Shown here: positions 54,169 through 62,228 of the stretch, in pieces | Layout of the letters: each line of letters starts with the position of its first letter | How positions within the stretch are numbered: the first letter of the stretch is position 1 | Origin: Sulfitobacter alexandrii | GTDB taxonomy: Bacteria; Pseudomonadota; Alphaproteobacteria; Rhodobacterales; Rhodobacteraceae | NCBI RefSeq assembly: GCF_001886735.1 | Contig: NZ_CP018076.1 | Span: 1,550,001 to 1,614,000, forward strand | Direction: 5' to 3' | Length of the DNA stretch: 64,000 nt | The notes under the pieces: generated by a model | Database searches by the model: none | Told to the model about the DNA's origin: nothing | The model's input: only the letters and a program-made list of their open reading frames with translations | Position numbers and translations under genes: made by a program

Positions 54169-55574
54169 GTGATATTCTGATTGTTGATGATGAGAGGGAC
54201 ATCCGCGAGCTGATTTCGGACATCCTCGAGGACGAGGGATTTGCCACCCGGCTTGCGGGCGGATCGGACGAGGCCATGGCGGCGATCAACACGGAACCGC
54301 CGGCGCTGATGATCCTCGACATCTGGCTCAAGGACAGCCGGATGGACGGCATCGACATCCTCAAGGCGGTCAAACGCGACAATCCCGACGTTCCGGTCGT
54401 CATCATCTCGGGGCATGGCAATATCGAGATCGCGGTGGCCGCAATCAAGCAGGGGGCCTACGACTTCATCGAGAAGCCTTTCAACATCGATCAACTGCTG
54501 GTTGTGATCCGCCGCGCCATGGAAACCTCGCGCCTGCGCCGCGAGAACCAGACGCTCAAGCGCAAGGACGTCGTGTCGTCCGAGATGCTTGGCAATTCGG
54601 CGGCCTTCCGTTCGCTTGTCGGCCAGCTCGACAAGGTGACCAAGTCGAACGGCCGCGTGATGCTGAGCGGGCCCGCCGGATCGGGCAAGGAGATCGCGGC
54701 CCGCTACATTCACGGCCATTCCAACCGCGCGCAGGCGCCTTTCGTCACCGTCAACTGCGCCGGGGTCGCCCCCGACCGGATGGAGGAAGTCCTGTTCGGT
54801 CGCGAGACGGCAGAACGGGGCGTGGAGCCCGGCCTGCTGGAGCAGGCGCACGGCGGGGTGATCTATTTCGACGAAGTGGCGGACATGCCGCTGGGGACGC
54901 AGTCCAAGATCCTGCGGGTCTTGGTGGATCAGCAGTTCACCCGCGTGGGCGGCAACGACAAGGTGCGCGTGGACCTGCGGGTCATCTCGTCGACCAACCG
55001 CGACCTTGAGGCGGCGATCCGCGCCGAGACCTTCCGGCAGGAACTCTACCATCGGCTGAACGTGGTGCCGATCTCCGTGCCTAGCCTCGAGGACCGGCGC
55101 GAGGACATTCCGCTGCTCGCGGAGCATTTCATCGCCGAGTTCAACCGCAGCCAGGGGCTGCCGCAACGCGCGCTGAGCGAGGACGCGGTGGCGCTGATGC
55201 AGACGATGGTCTGGCCCGGAAACGTGCGACAGCTCAAGAACCTCGTGGAACGGGTGCTGATCCTGGGCGAGGGGACCGGGCCGATCGAGGCGCGGGAACT
55301 GCCGGGCGAGGACGAGCGCGGCGAGGACGATGGCCGCGTCGTGCTGTCGGGTGCGCTGGCCACCCTGCCGCTGCGCGAGGCGCGTGAAGCCTTCGAGCGG
55401 GAATACCTGCTGACCCAGATCAACCGCTTCGGCGGCAACATCTCGCGCACGGCGAATTTCGTCGGCATGGAGCGTTCCGCCCTGCACCGCAAGCTGAAAT
55501 CGCTCGGCGTTGTGACCTCGGCCAAGTCGGGGGTCCGTGTGGCCCACGTCGACGAGGAGCAGGCGGCGGAGTGA
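54165..55574 (+). CDS. ntrX: Response regulator NtrX, GAFTGA-less
   Basis: The 469 residues have a receiver (ILIVDDERDIRELIS; phosphoacceptor in LMILDIWLKDSRMDG), an AAA+ domain with degenerate-looking Walker A GPAGSGKE (about 169), Walker B VIYFDEVADM, and a C-terminal helix-turn-helix (ISRTANFVGMERSALHRKL). LFGRETAERGVEPG replaces the LFGHEKGAFTGA stretch, so direct sigma-54 activation is not expected. NtrX controls nitrogen and respiratory genes in alphaproteobacteria. It is the partner of NtrY immediately upstream. Confidence 0.94.
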   Translation: MSDILIVDDERDIRELISDILEDEGFATRLAGGSDEAMAAINTEPPALMILDIWLKDSRMDGIDILKAVKRDNPDVPVVIISGHGNIEIAVAAIKQGAYDFIEKPFNIDQLLVVIRRAMETSRLRRENQTLKRKDVVSSEMLGNSAAFRSLVGQLDKVTKSNGRVMLSGPAGSGKEIAARYIHGHSNRAQAPFVTVNCAGVAPDRMEEVLFGRETAERGVEPGLLEQAHGGVIYFDEVADMPLGTQSKILRVLVDQQFTRVGGNDKVRVDLRVISSTNRDLEAAIRAETFRQELYHRLNVVPISVPSLEDRREDIPLLAEHFIAEFNRSQGLPQRALSEDAVALMQTMVWPGNVRQLKNLVERVLILGEGTGPIEARELPGEDERGEDDGRVVLSGALATLPLREAREAFEREYLLTQINRFGGNISRTANFVGMERSALHRKLKSLGVVTSAKSGVRVAHVDEEQAAE

Positions 55575-55601
55575 CGGGCGCCCTGCGGCCGGCGCCCGGT
55601 T

Positions 55602-56075
55602 TCAGCCGCGGTTGACGATCTGGAAGCTGCCGTCGCGGTTGCGGATCACGCAGGCACGCGGCCCAAGCGCGGGCAGCACCCGCGTGGCGGCGGGTGGCGC
55701 GGCGCGCGCGATGGTGTCGGGGCAGGGCGGTATCGACACCGGGGCATAGCCCTTGTCGGCCATGCACTGGCGTTCGACACGGTCGCGCAGCCCGTCATTG
55801 GGGTCGAAGCTGACGGTTTCGCCGGGGATGTAATAGCCGGGCACCACGCTGCAATTGCCCGCCGAATCGCAGCGCCGGCGCGGCGGCACGAATTCGGGCG
55901 GTATGCGCCGCACCTGCGTGCTGGCGGGCACGTCGCGCAGGGCCGATACCTGGCAGGCGGTCGTGTCGCGGTTCAACCGATCCACCGCGACGCCGGGTTT
56001 GTAATAGGTTGTCAGCGGCGCGCAGCCTGTCGCCAGCCCGAGGCCCAGAAGGGCAATGATGCGAAGGTGTCTCAT
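55602..56075 (-). CDS. Predicted lipoprotein of unknown function
   Basis: A 157-residue protein with lipoprotein signal MRHLRIIALLGLGLATGC, so lipidation at Cys18 is expected. The mature part has several cysteines (TTACQVSAL, RRRCDSAGNCSVVPG, ERQCMADKGY, IPPCPDTIA) and ends ACVIRNRDGSFQIVNRG, all consistent with a disulfide-containing periplasmic protein. No family recognised. It sits alone between ntrX (convergent) and trkA (divergent). Confidence 0.8.
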   Translation of the reverse strand: MRHLRIIALLGLGLATGCAPLTTYYKPGVAVDRLNRDTTACQVSALRDVPASTQVRRIPPEFVPPRRRCDSAGNCSVVPGYYIPGETVSFDPNDGLRDRVERQCMADKGYAPVSIPPCPDTIARAAPPAATRVLPALGPRACVIRNRDGSFQIVNRG

Positions 56076-56199
56076 GCGTGCATTCTGCACCCGGCCCGGC
56101 GCAAAGGCAATCGCCGCCCTTGCCAAGCCGGGCGTCATGTCCTCTAACCGGGGCAGGACGCGCCGGAGCGCGCGCCCCGGGGCAACTTGAGGACGCACC

Positions 56200-57576
56200 A
56201 TGAAGGTGATCATTTGCGGCGCGGGACAGGTCGGCTGGCAGATCGCCCGCCACCTCAGCGGAGAGCGGAACGACGTGACGGTTGTCGACAGCAACGCCGA
56301 CCTCATCCGGCGGGCCACCGACACGCTCGACGTACAGGGGATCGCCGGTTTCGCCAGTTACCCGGACGTGTTGGACCGGGCCGGCGCGCGGGACGCCGAG
56401 ATGATCATCGCCGCCACCCATTCGGACGAAGTCAACATGGTGACCTGCCAGGTCGCGCATTCGGTCTTCGGGATCAATCGCAAGATCGCGCGCCTGCGCT
56501 CGCAAAGCTATCTCGATGCCATCTATTCCGACCTCTACCGCCGCGATCACATGCCCATCGACGTGGTCATCAGCCCCGAGAAGGAAGTCGCGGCGGCGGC
56601 GCTGCAGCGTCTGTCGGCACCGGCCGCCTTCGACACCGAGATATTCATGGACGGGCAGGCGCACCTGCTGGGCATCACCATCGACCAGGATTGCCCGGTG
56701 GTGAACACCCCGCTGCGCCAGCTGACCGACCTGTTCTCGACCCTGCGGGCCGTGGTGGTGGGCGTGCGGCGCGACGGCACGCTCTTTGCGCCCGAATCCG
56801 CCGACCAGCTCTTTGTGGGGGACGACACCTATGTGTTCACCCACCACGAGGACATCTCGCGCACGCTGGAAATCTTCGGCAAGCGCACCTCCAAGCAGGA
56901 GCGGATCGTGCTGGTGGGCGGCGGCAACGTGGGCCTTACCGTCGCGCTGCAGCTTGAAAGCGGCGCCAGCCGCATGCGCACCAAGATGATCGAGAAGAAC
57001 CGCGCCTGCGCCGAACGTGCCGCGGAAGCGCTTGAGCGGACCATCGTGCTGAACGGCGACGGGCTGGATGCGGGGCTGCTGGCCGAGGCGGGGATCAGCC
57101 GCGCCGACGCCATGCTGGCGGTCACCGACGACGACAAGACCAACATGCTGGCCTGCGTGCGGGCCAAGGCGGAGGGCTGCCCCTTTACCATCGCGCTGGT
57201 CAACGATCCGACGCTGGTGCCGCTGATGTCGCCGCTTGGCATCGACGCCTACATCAACCCCCGCGCCACCACCGTCAGTTCCATCCTGCGCCACATGCGG
57301 CACGGACGGGTGCGTGCGGTCTACTCCATCGGCGACGCCGAGGCGGAGGTGATCGAAGCGGAGGTGCTGTCGACCTCTCCCATCGCGGGGCGGATGATCT
57401 CGGAAATCGAGTTCCCCGAGGGGGTGCTGGTGGGGATGCTGCGCAAGGGCGGCAAGATCGTGCGGCCGCTGGCGAACACGCGCATCGACGAAGGCGATAC
57501 CATCGCCGTCTTCGCCCTTGCCGGGGACGTGCCCAAGGTCGAGCAGTTGCTGCAAGTTTCCATCGACTTCTTCTGA
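56200..57576 (+). CDS. trkA: Trk potassium uptake regulator TrkA
   Basis: TrkA is the peripheral NAD-binding gating subunit of the Trk potassium system. The 458 residues are two tandem RCK units: the first with IICGAGQVGWQIARHL and VVDSN, the second from about residue 232 with VLVGGGNVGLTVALQLE, each followed by a TrkA-C subdomain. The membrane partner trkH follows three bases after the stop. In relatives this pair lies beside ntrX and hfq, as here. Confidence 0.96.
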   Translation: MKVIICGAGQVGWQIARHLSGERNDVTVVDSNADLIRRATDTLDVQGIAGFASYPDVLDRAGARDAEMIIAATHSDEVNMVTCQVAHSVFGINRKIARLRSQSYLDAIYSDLYRRDHMPIDVVISPEKEVAAAALQRLSAPAAFDTEIFMDGQAHLLGITIDQDCPVVNTPLRQLTDLFSTLRAVVVGVRRDGTLFAPESADQLFVGDDTYVFTHHEDISRTLEIFGKRTSKQERIVLVGGGNVGLTVALQLESGASRMRTKMIEKNRACAERAAEALERTIVLNGDGLDAGLLAEAGISRADAMLAVTDDDKTNMLACVRAKAEGCPFTIALVNDPTLVPLMSPLGIDAYINPRATTVSSILRHMRHGRVRAVYSIGDAEAEVIEAEVLSTSPIAGRMISEIEFPEGVLVGMLRKGGKIVRPLANTRIDEGDTIAVFALAGDVPKVEQLLQVSIDFF

Positions 57577-57579
57577 ACC

Positions 57580-59130
57580 ATGAGTGCCCCGCGCCACAGG
57601 AAGACACCGACGCTGCGCGACAGTTTCCGCGACCTGCCGCTGTTCCTGCTGATCTTCGGCGTTGCCTGCGCGTCCATGCTGGTGCCCGCGATCCACGGCC
57701 TTGTGGTCAACGATCACACTAGCGCGCAGGCCTTTCTCTATGCCGGGCTGCTGGGACTGGTGGCCTTCAGCCTCGTGGCGATCGCCCACGCCGGCCGCGC
57801 GCCGCGCCACGGCACGCTGGGTCCGCTGATGTCTCTGCTGTCGGCCTTCGTGTTCCTGCCGGTGATGCTGGCCGTGCCCTTTGTCGAGGCGCTGCCGACG
57901 ACGCGTTTCATCAACGCCTATTTCGAAATGGTCAGCGCCATCACCACCACCGGCGCGCCGATGTTCCAGGACCCCGAGCGCCTGAGCGGGACATTGCACC
58001 TGTGGCGTGCGCAGGTGGGATGGATGGGCGGGCTGCTGATGTGGGTCGCGGCCTCTGCGATCCTCGCGCCGCTGCACCTGGGCGGTTTCGAAGTGACGGC
58101 GCAGGCCGAACCGGGACGGCGCGATACGTCATCGGCGCGGATGACCCAGATGCATCCGCGGGTCAGGCTGATCCGGGTGACACGCACGCTGCTGCCGATC
58201 TACGCGGGGCTGACGCTGCTCCTGTGGCTGTTGCTGCTGGCGGAGGGCCAGCGCCCGCTGGTGGCGCTGTGCCACGCGATGTCGGTGATGGCGACATCCG
58301 GCATATCGCCGGTCGGCGGGGTGCAGAACACGGGCATCGGTCTGTCGGGCGAGGCGGTGATGGCCCTGTTCATGCTGTTCGCCCTGTCGCGACTGACCTT
58401 TTCCAAGGATACGATCACGGCGACCCAGGGCGGTCTGCGGACCGATCCGGAATTCCGGATCGGCCTCTTCATCACCCTGGCGGTGCCGCTGGTGCTGTTC
58501 GCGCGGCATTTTCTCGGGGCCTACGACGTTTCGGCCATGGAACAGCTTGGACAGGCCGTGCGCGCCTTCTGGGGGGCTCTTTTCACGGTGCTGTCGTTCC
58601 TGACCACCACCGGCTTCGTGTCGGTCCACTGGATCGAGGCGCAGGACTGGTCCGGCCTGCCGACACCCGGACTGATCCTGATGGGGCTGTCGCTGATCGG
58701 TGGCGGCGTCGCGACCACCGCGGGCGGGGTCAAGCTTCTGCGGGTCTTCGCGCTCTATCAGAACGGCGCGCGCGAGATGGAACGGCTGGTGCATCCGTCG
58801 TCGGTCAGCGGTGCGGGAACCGCCGGCAGGCGACTGCAATCGAACGGGGCCTTCATCGCCTGGATCTTCTTCATGCTGTTCGCGCTGTCGCTCACGGCGG
58901 TGACGCTTCTGCTGACGCTGACTGGTGTGCGGTTCGAGAACGCGGTCGTGCTGTCCGTCGCCTCGCTTGCCAGCACCGGGCCGCTGGTGGAATATGCCAG
59001 CGACACACCGATCCGGCTGATCGAGCTGACGGTCGCGGCCAAGGGGATCCTCTGCGGGGCCATGGTACTGGGCCGGCTCGAAACGCTGGCCATCATCGCG
59101 CTGCTGACACCGGACCTGTGGCGCGGCTGA
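57580..59130 (+). CDS. trkH: Trk potassium transporter membrane subunit TrkH
   Basis: The 516-residue membrane protein forms the potassium pathway of Trk. Four pseudo-repeated pore loops are visible, for example AITTTGAPM, VMATSGISPVGG, LTTTGFVSVHW and LASTGPLVEY, each with the selectivity-filter glycine. About ten spans are predicted. It follows trkA with a three-base gap. Confidence 0.95.
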   Translation: MSAPRHRKTPTLRDSFRDLPLFLLIFGVACASMLVPAIHGLVVNDHTSAQAFLYAGLLGLVAFSLVAIAHAGRAPRHGTLGPLMSLLSAFVFLPVMLAVPFVEALPTTRFINAYFEMVSAITTTGAPMFQDPERLSGTLHLWRAQVGWMGGLLMWVAASAILAPLHLGGFEVTAQAEPGRRDTSSARMTQMHPRVRLIRVTRTLLPIYAGLTLLLWLLLLAEGQRPLVALCHAMSVMATSGISPVGGVQNTGIGLSGEAVMALFMLFALSRLTFSKDTITATQGGLRTDPEFRIGLFITLAVPLVLFARHFLGAYDVSAMEQLGQAVRAFWGALFTVLSFLTTTGFVSVHWIEAQDWSGLPTPGLILMGLSLIGGGVATTAGGVKLLRVFALYQNGAREMERLVHPSSVSGAGTAGRRLQSNGAFIAWIFFMLFALSLTAVTLLLTLTGVRFENAVVLSVASLASTGPLVEYASDTPIRLIELTVAAKGILCGAMVLGRLETLAIIALLTPDLWRG

Positions 59131-59138
59131 CACTGGCC

Positions 59139-59220
59139 GGGGGCAAAACCCGTGGGGGTGCCTAGATTGGGGGTGGAAACTCCCCGGCGCTGCCTTCATA
59201 GTTGGGGAAATTTGGGGGGG
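59139..59220 (+). promoter_or_regulatory. G-tract-rich hfq leader
   Basis: Five runs of four or more G lie upstream of hfq: 59139-59143, 59154-59158, 59169-59173, 59204-59207 and 59214-59220. The first three begin exactly 15 bases apart. A hairpin GGGG-TGGAAACT-CCCC also spans 59170-59185. Quadruplex or regulatory structure is possible; no standard promoter is clear. Confidence 0.4.
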
Positions 59221-59262
59221 CCCGGTCCGCGGGTGCCAGCAAGAACAAAAGCGAGAAGTCCA

Positions 59263-59502
59263 ATGGCGTCTGACAGACAGAACCTTCAGGATGCGTTCCT
59301 GAACCACGTGCGCAAGACCAAGGTCCCGGTCACGATCTTCCTTATCAACGGTGTGAAACTGCAGGGCGTGATTACCTGGTTCGACAATTTCTGCGTTCTG
59401 CTGCGCCGCGACGGACAGTCGCAGCTTGTCTACAAGCACGCCATCTCGACGATCATGCCCAGCCAGCCGATCAGCCTTTACGAGGGCGAAGACGCCTCTT
59501 GA
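59263..59502 (+). CDS. hfq: RNA chaperone Hfq
   Basis: Hfq is the Sm-like hexameric chaperone that pairs small RNAs with mRNAs. The 79 residues contain the Sm1 motif ([22 protein letters not shown]) and Sm2 motif ([13 protein letters not shown]), with the short tail usual in alphaproteobacteria. Its TGA overlaps the hflX start as TTGA, the conserved hfq-hflX order. RNase E, its common partner in small-RNA decay, is also in this window. Confidence 0.98.
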
Positions 59503-60797
59503 GCAAGGCGCCCTTCCAGATCGACAACAGCGACGGGCCGCGCATGACGCGGGCCTGGGTTCTGCATCCTGAAATCAGGTCCGATCCGGACCGTCGCACG
59601 CCCAAGCCGGCGCTGGACGAGGCCGTGGCCCTGGCCCGTGCCCTGCCGCAGCTCGAGGTGGTGGGCGCCGACGTGGTGCCGTTGCGCACCGTCGATGCCG
59701 GCAAGCTGTTCGGCAAGGGCAAGATCGCCGAGCTGCACGACACGCTGAAGGAGGCGGAGGTGGAACTGGTGCTGGTCGACGGCCCGGTCAGCCCCGTTCA
59801 GCAGCGGAACCTCGAAAAGACCTGGGGCGTGAAGCTGCTGGACCGCACCGGCCTGATCCTCGAGATCTTCTCGGATCGCGCGGCGACGCGCGAGGGCGTC
59901 CTGCAGGTGGAAATGGCCGCGCTGAACTACCAGCGGACCCGGCTGGTCCGTGCGTGGACCCACCTTGAACGCCAGCGCGGCGGGCTGGGGTTCGTGGGTG
60001 GCCCCGGGGAAACCCAGATCGAGGCCGACCGCCGCGCCATCGACGAACAGCTGGTGCGCCTGCGCCGGCAACTCGACAAGGTGGTCAAGACGCGTGCCCT
60101 GCACCGCGCGGCCCGGGCCAAGGTGCCTTACCCGATCGTCGCGCTGGTCGGATACACCAACGCGGGCAAGTCCACGCTGTTCAACCGGCTCACCGGGGCC
60201 GAGGTCATGGTCAAGGACATGCTGTTTGCCACGCTCGACCCCACCATGCGGAGCCTTGTGCTGCCCGACGGGCCGGAGGTGATCCTCAGCGATACGGTGG
60301 GTTTTATCTCGGACCTGCCGACGGAACTGGTCGCCGCCTTCCGCGCCACGCTGGAAGAAGTGCTGGCCGCGGACATCGTGCTGCACGTGCGCGACATCAG
60401 CCATGCCGAGACGGAGGAACAGGCGCATGACGTCCGGGAGATCCTGACCTCGCTTGGGGTGGACAAGGATACGCGCACCTTCGAGGTCTGGAACAAGCTG
60501 GACCTGCTGGCGCCGGACACGGCAGAGGCGATGCGCCAGCGCGCCGAGCGGGACGCGGACGTGATCGCCATCTCGGCGATCACCGGCGAGGGGCTGGAAG
60601 GGCTGCAGACCGCCGTGGCCGAGGCGCTGCAGGGCGCCGTGCGGGTGGCCGAGATATCGCTGGATTTCTCGCAGGGCCGTAAGCGCGCCTGGCTGTTCGA
60701 ACAGGACGTGGTAGAGCACGAGACCCAGACGGAAACCGGCTTCGACCTCGTGGTGCGGTGGTCGGCGCGGCAGGAAGCGCAGTTCCAGGCGCTGTGA
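59499..60797 (+). CDS. hflX: Ribosome-associated GTPase HflX
   Basis: HflX splits or rescues stalled 70S ribosomes, mainly after heat stress. The 432 residues have the N-terminal domain ([12 protein letters not shown]; the [19 protein letters not shown] linker region) and a G domain: G1 [14 protein letters not shown] (about residue 215), G3 [11 protein letters not shown] and G4 NKLDLL. The start is TTG 59499 overlapping the hfq stop. It ends this operon. Confidence 0.96.
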
Positions 60798-60958
60798 GCC
60801 GCGCGGCGCGTTGATCGCATAGGCCGGGAAACGGTCAGGCGCCGGATCGCCGCAACGCCTATGGGGTGCGCAGGGTTCCCCGAAAAAATCGGCGATGGAA
60901 ATTAGAATTCTCCGGTCCCCGCTGCATATCAAGATGCAACGCAGCGTCGGAGCATCAC

Positions 60959-61360
60959 ATGACCCTCATCGTACTATACATCGCCACTTTCGTTCTCTTT
61001 CTCGGGCTCGACTACGTCGGTCTCACCAACATCATCAGGCCCGTGTTCGAGCGCGACATCGGTCCCTTGCTGCTGGACAACTTCCGCTTGGGCCCGGCGG
61101 TGGTGTTCTATGCCTTCTACGTGGGCGTCCTGCTGTGGTTCGTGTCCTGGCCCGCGATCATGCAGGACAAGAGCCTGCTGTGGGTGCTTGGCAACGCCGC
61201 GCTGATCGGGGCGATGGGCTATGGCACCTACGAGTTCACGTCGCTCGCCGTGATGAAGGACTGGACCTGGCAGATGACGCTGACGGATTTCACCTGGGGC
61301 ACATGCCTGACCGCCGTGGCGGCCACCGGCGGTGTCTGGGTCGCGCGGCTGGTGGGCTAG
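60959..61360 (+). CDS. DUF2177 family membrane protein
   Basis: A 133-residue integral membrane protein with four predicted spans. FVLFLGLDYVGLTNIIRPVFERDIG at the start, VVFYAFYVGVLLWFVSWPA, GAMGYGTYEFTSLAVMKDW and TDFTWGTCLTAVAA match DUF2177. Function unknown. GGAG lies seven bases before ATG 60959. It stands alone between hflX and a structured gap. Confidence 0.88.
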   Translation: MTLIVLYIATFVLFLGLDYVGLTNIIRPVFERDIGPLLLDNFRLGPAVVFYAFYVGVLLWFVSWPAIMQDKSLLWVLGNAALIGAMGYGTYEFTSLAVMKDWTWQMTLTDFTWGTCLTAVAATGGVWVARLVG

Positions 61361-61664
61361 GGAGAAGGGCTCTGCCAGTGTCCGCTATGGACCGATGGTC
61401 GCACTCGATGCACCGTGGCGAAAATCGGGTCTGATCCCTGAATAGCCTTGCCGACCGCCCGAATGGGACACCGGGCCGGCACCGCCGGCCAGCGTCCGTC
61501 CCGCCCCCCACGGGGCGGGCGCTTCGTCAACGTCAGGCATAGGGGTGCCGGAGCGCATGATGGTTACGAGGTCACTTTGCGGCGAGCCGCCCCGTCGGGA
61601 CGGACGCTGGCCTCATTGCTCATGTCGTCCAAGGTCAACAATGTCCCGCACACCGGCCCTCCCC
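61361..61664. other. 304-base non-coding gap with a structured segment
   Basis: No gene is supported. The main content is a perfect 17-bp inverted repeat, GGCCAGCGTCCGTCCCG at 61487-61503 and its complement at 61596-61612, enclosing 92 bases. Inside are an eight-bp hairpin CCCGCCCC-CCAC-GGGGCGGG (61500-61519) competing with the outer arm and a smaller GGCA/TGCC hairpin. No target-site duplication flanks the repeat. It could be a structured RNA, a terminator region for the two convergent genes, or a short mobile relic. Confidence 0.6.
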
Positions 61665-62228
61665 TCAGGCCCCGGTTTCCGAGGCCCAGCGCCACGCGCC
61701 GGGGGCGAGGTCGTTCAGGTGCCAGTCCCCGATAGACCAGCGGATCAGCCGAAGGGTGGGCAGCCCCACGTGCGCCGTCATCCGCCGCACCTGCCGGTTG
61801 CGCCCCTCGCGTATCGTGATGCGCAGCCAGGCGTCGGGCACCGTCTTGCGGTACCTTACGGGCGGGTCACGGTCCCACAGGCCCTCAGGCGCCTCCACTT
61901 GGGTGATCTCGGCCGGCTTCGTCGGCCCATCCTTCAGCGTGACGCCCCGACGCAGCGCATCCAGCGCGGCGGCATCCGGGCGCCCCTCGACCTGCACGAG
62001 GTATGTCTTGGCGCGCTTGTACTTCGGGTGGGCGATCCGGGCCTGCAATGCCCCGTTGTCGGTCAGCACCATCAGCCCCTCGCTGTCGCGGTCCAGCCGC
62101 CCGGCGGGATAGAAGCCGGGCTGGTCGATGTAGGCGGACAGCGTGGGCCGGCTTGAGCCCTGCGTCCCCTTGTCGGTGAACTGCGACAGCACGCCGAAGG
62201 GCTTGTTGAACAGGATCACGCGGTTCAC
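61665..62228 (-). CDS. rluE: rRNA pseudouridine synthase, RluE type
   Basis: The 187-residue enzyme belongs to the RsuA/RluE group. Features are [17 protein letters not shown], the catalytic motif [16 protein letters not shown] (Asp near residue 47), KTYLVQVEG and GRNRQVRRM. It lacks the S4 domain, as RluE does; RluE modifies U2457 in E. coli 23S rRNA. The GTG start overlaps the stop of the acylase gene upstream (GTGA). Confidence 0.92.
   Translation of the reverse strand: MNRVILFNKPFGVLSQFTDKGTQGSSRPTLSAYIDQPGFYPAGRLDRDSEGLMVLTDNGALQARIAHPKYKRAKTYLVQVEGRPDAAALDALRRGVTLKDGPTKPAEITQVEAPEGLWDRDPPVRYRKTVPDAWLRITIREGRNRQVRRMTAHVGLPTLRLIRWSIGDWHLNDLAPGAWRWASETGA

Noticed and set aside
25625..59172. 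Shared GTGCCTAGATTGGG before the luciferase-like gene and before hfq
   Set aside because: A handful of 14-mer matches is expected by chance in this length; no good -35 element lies upstream of either.
61487..61612. Reading the 17-bp inverted repeat as insertion-sequence ends
   Set aside because: No transposase, no flanking duplication and only 126 bases; kept as an unassigned structured segment.
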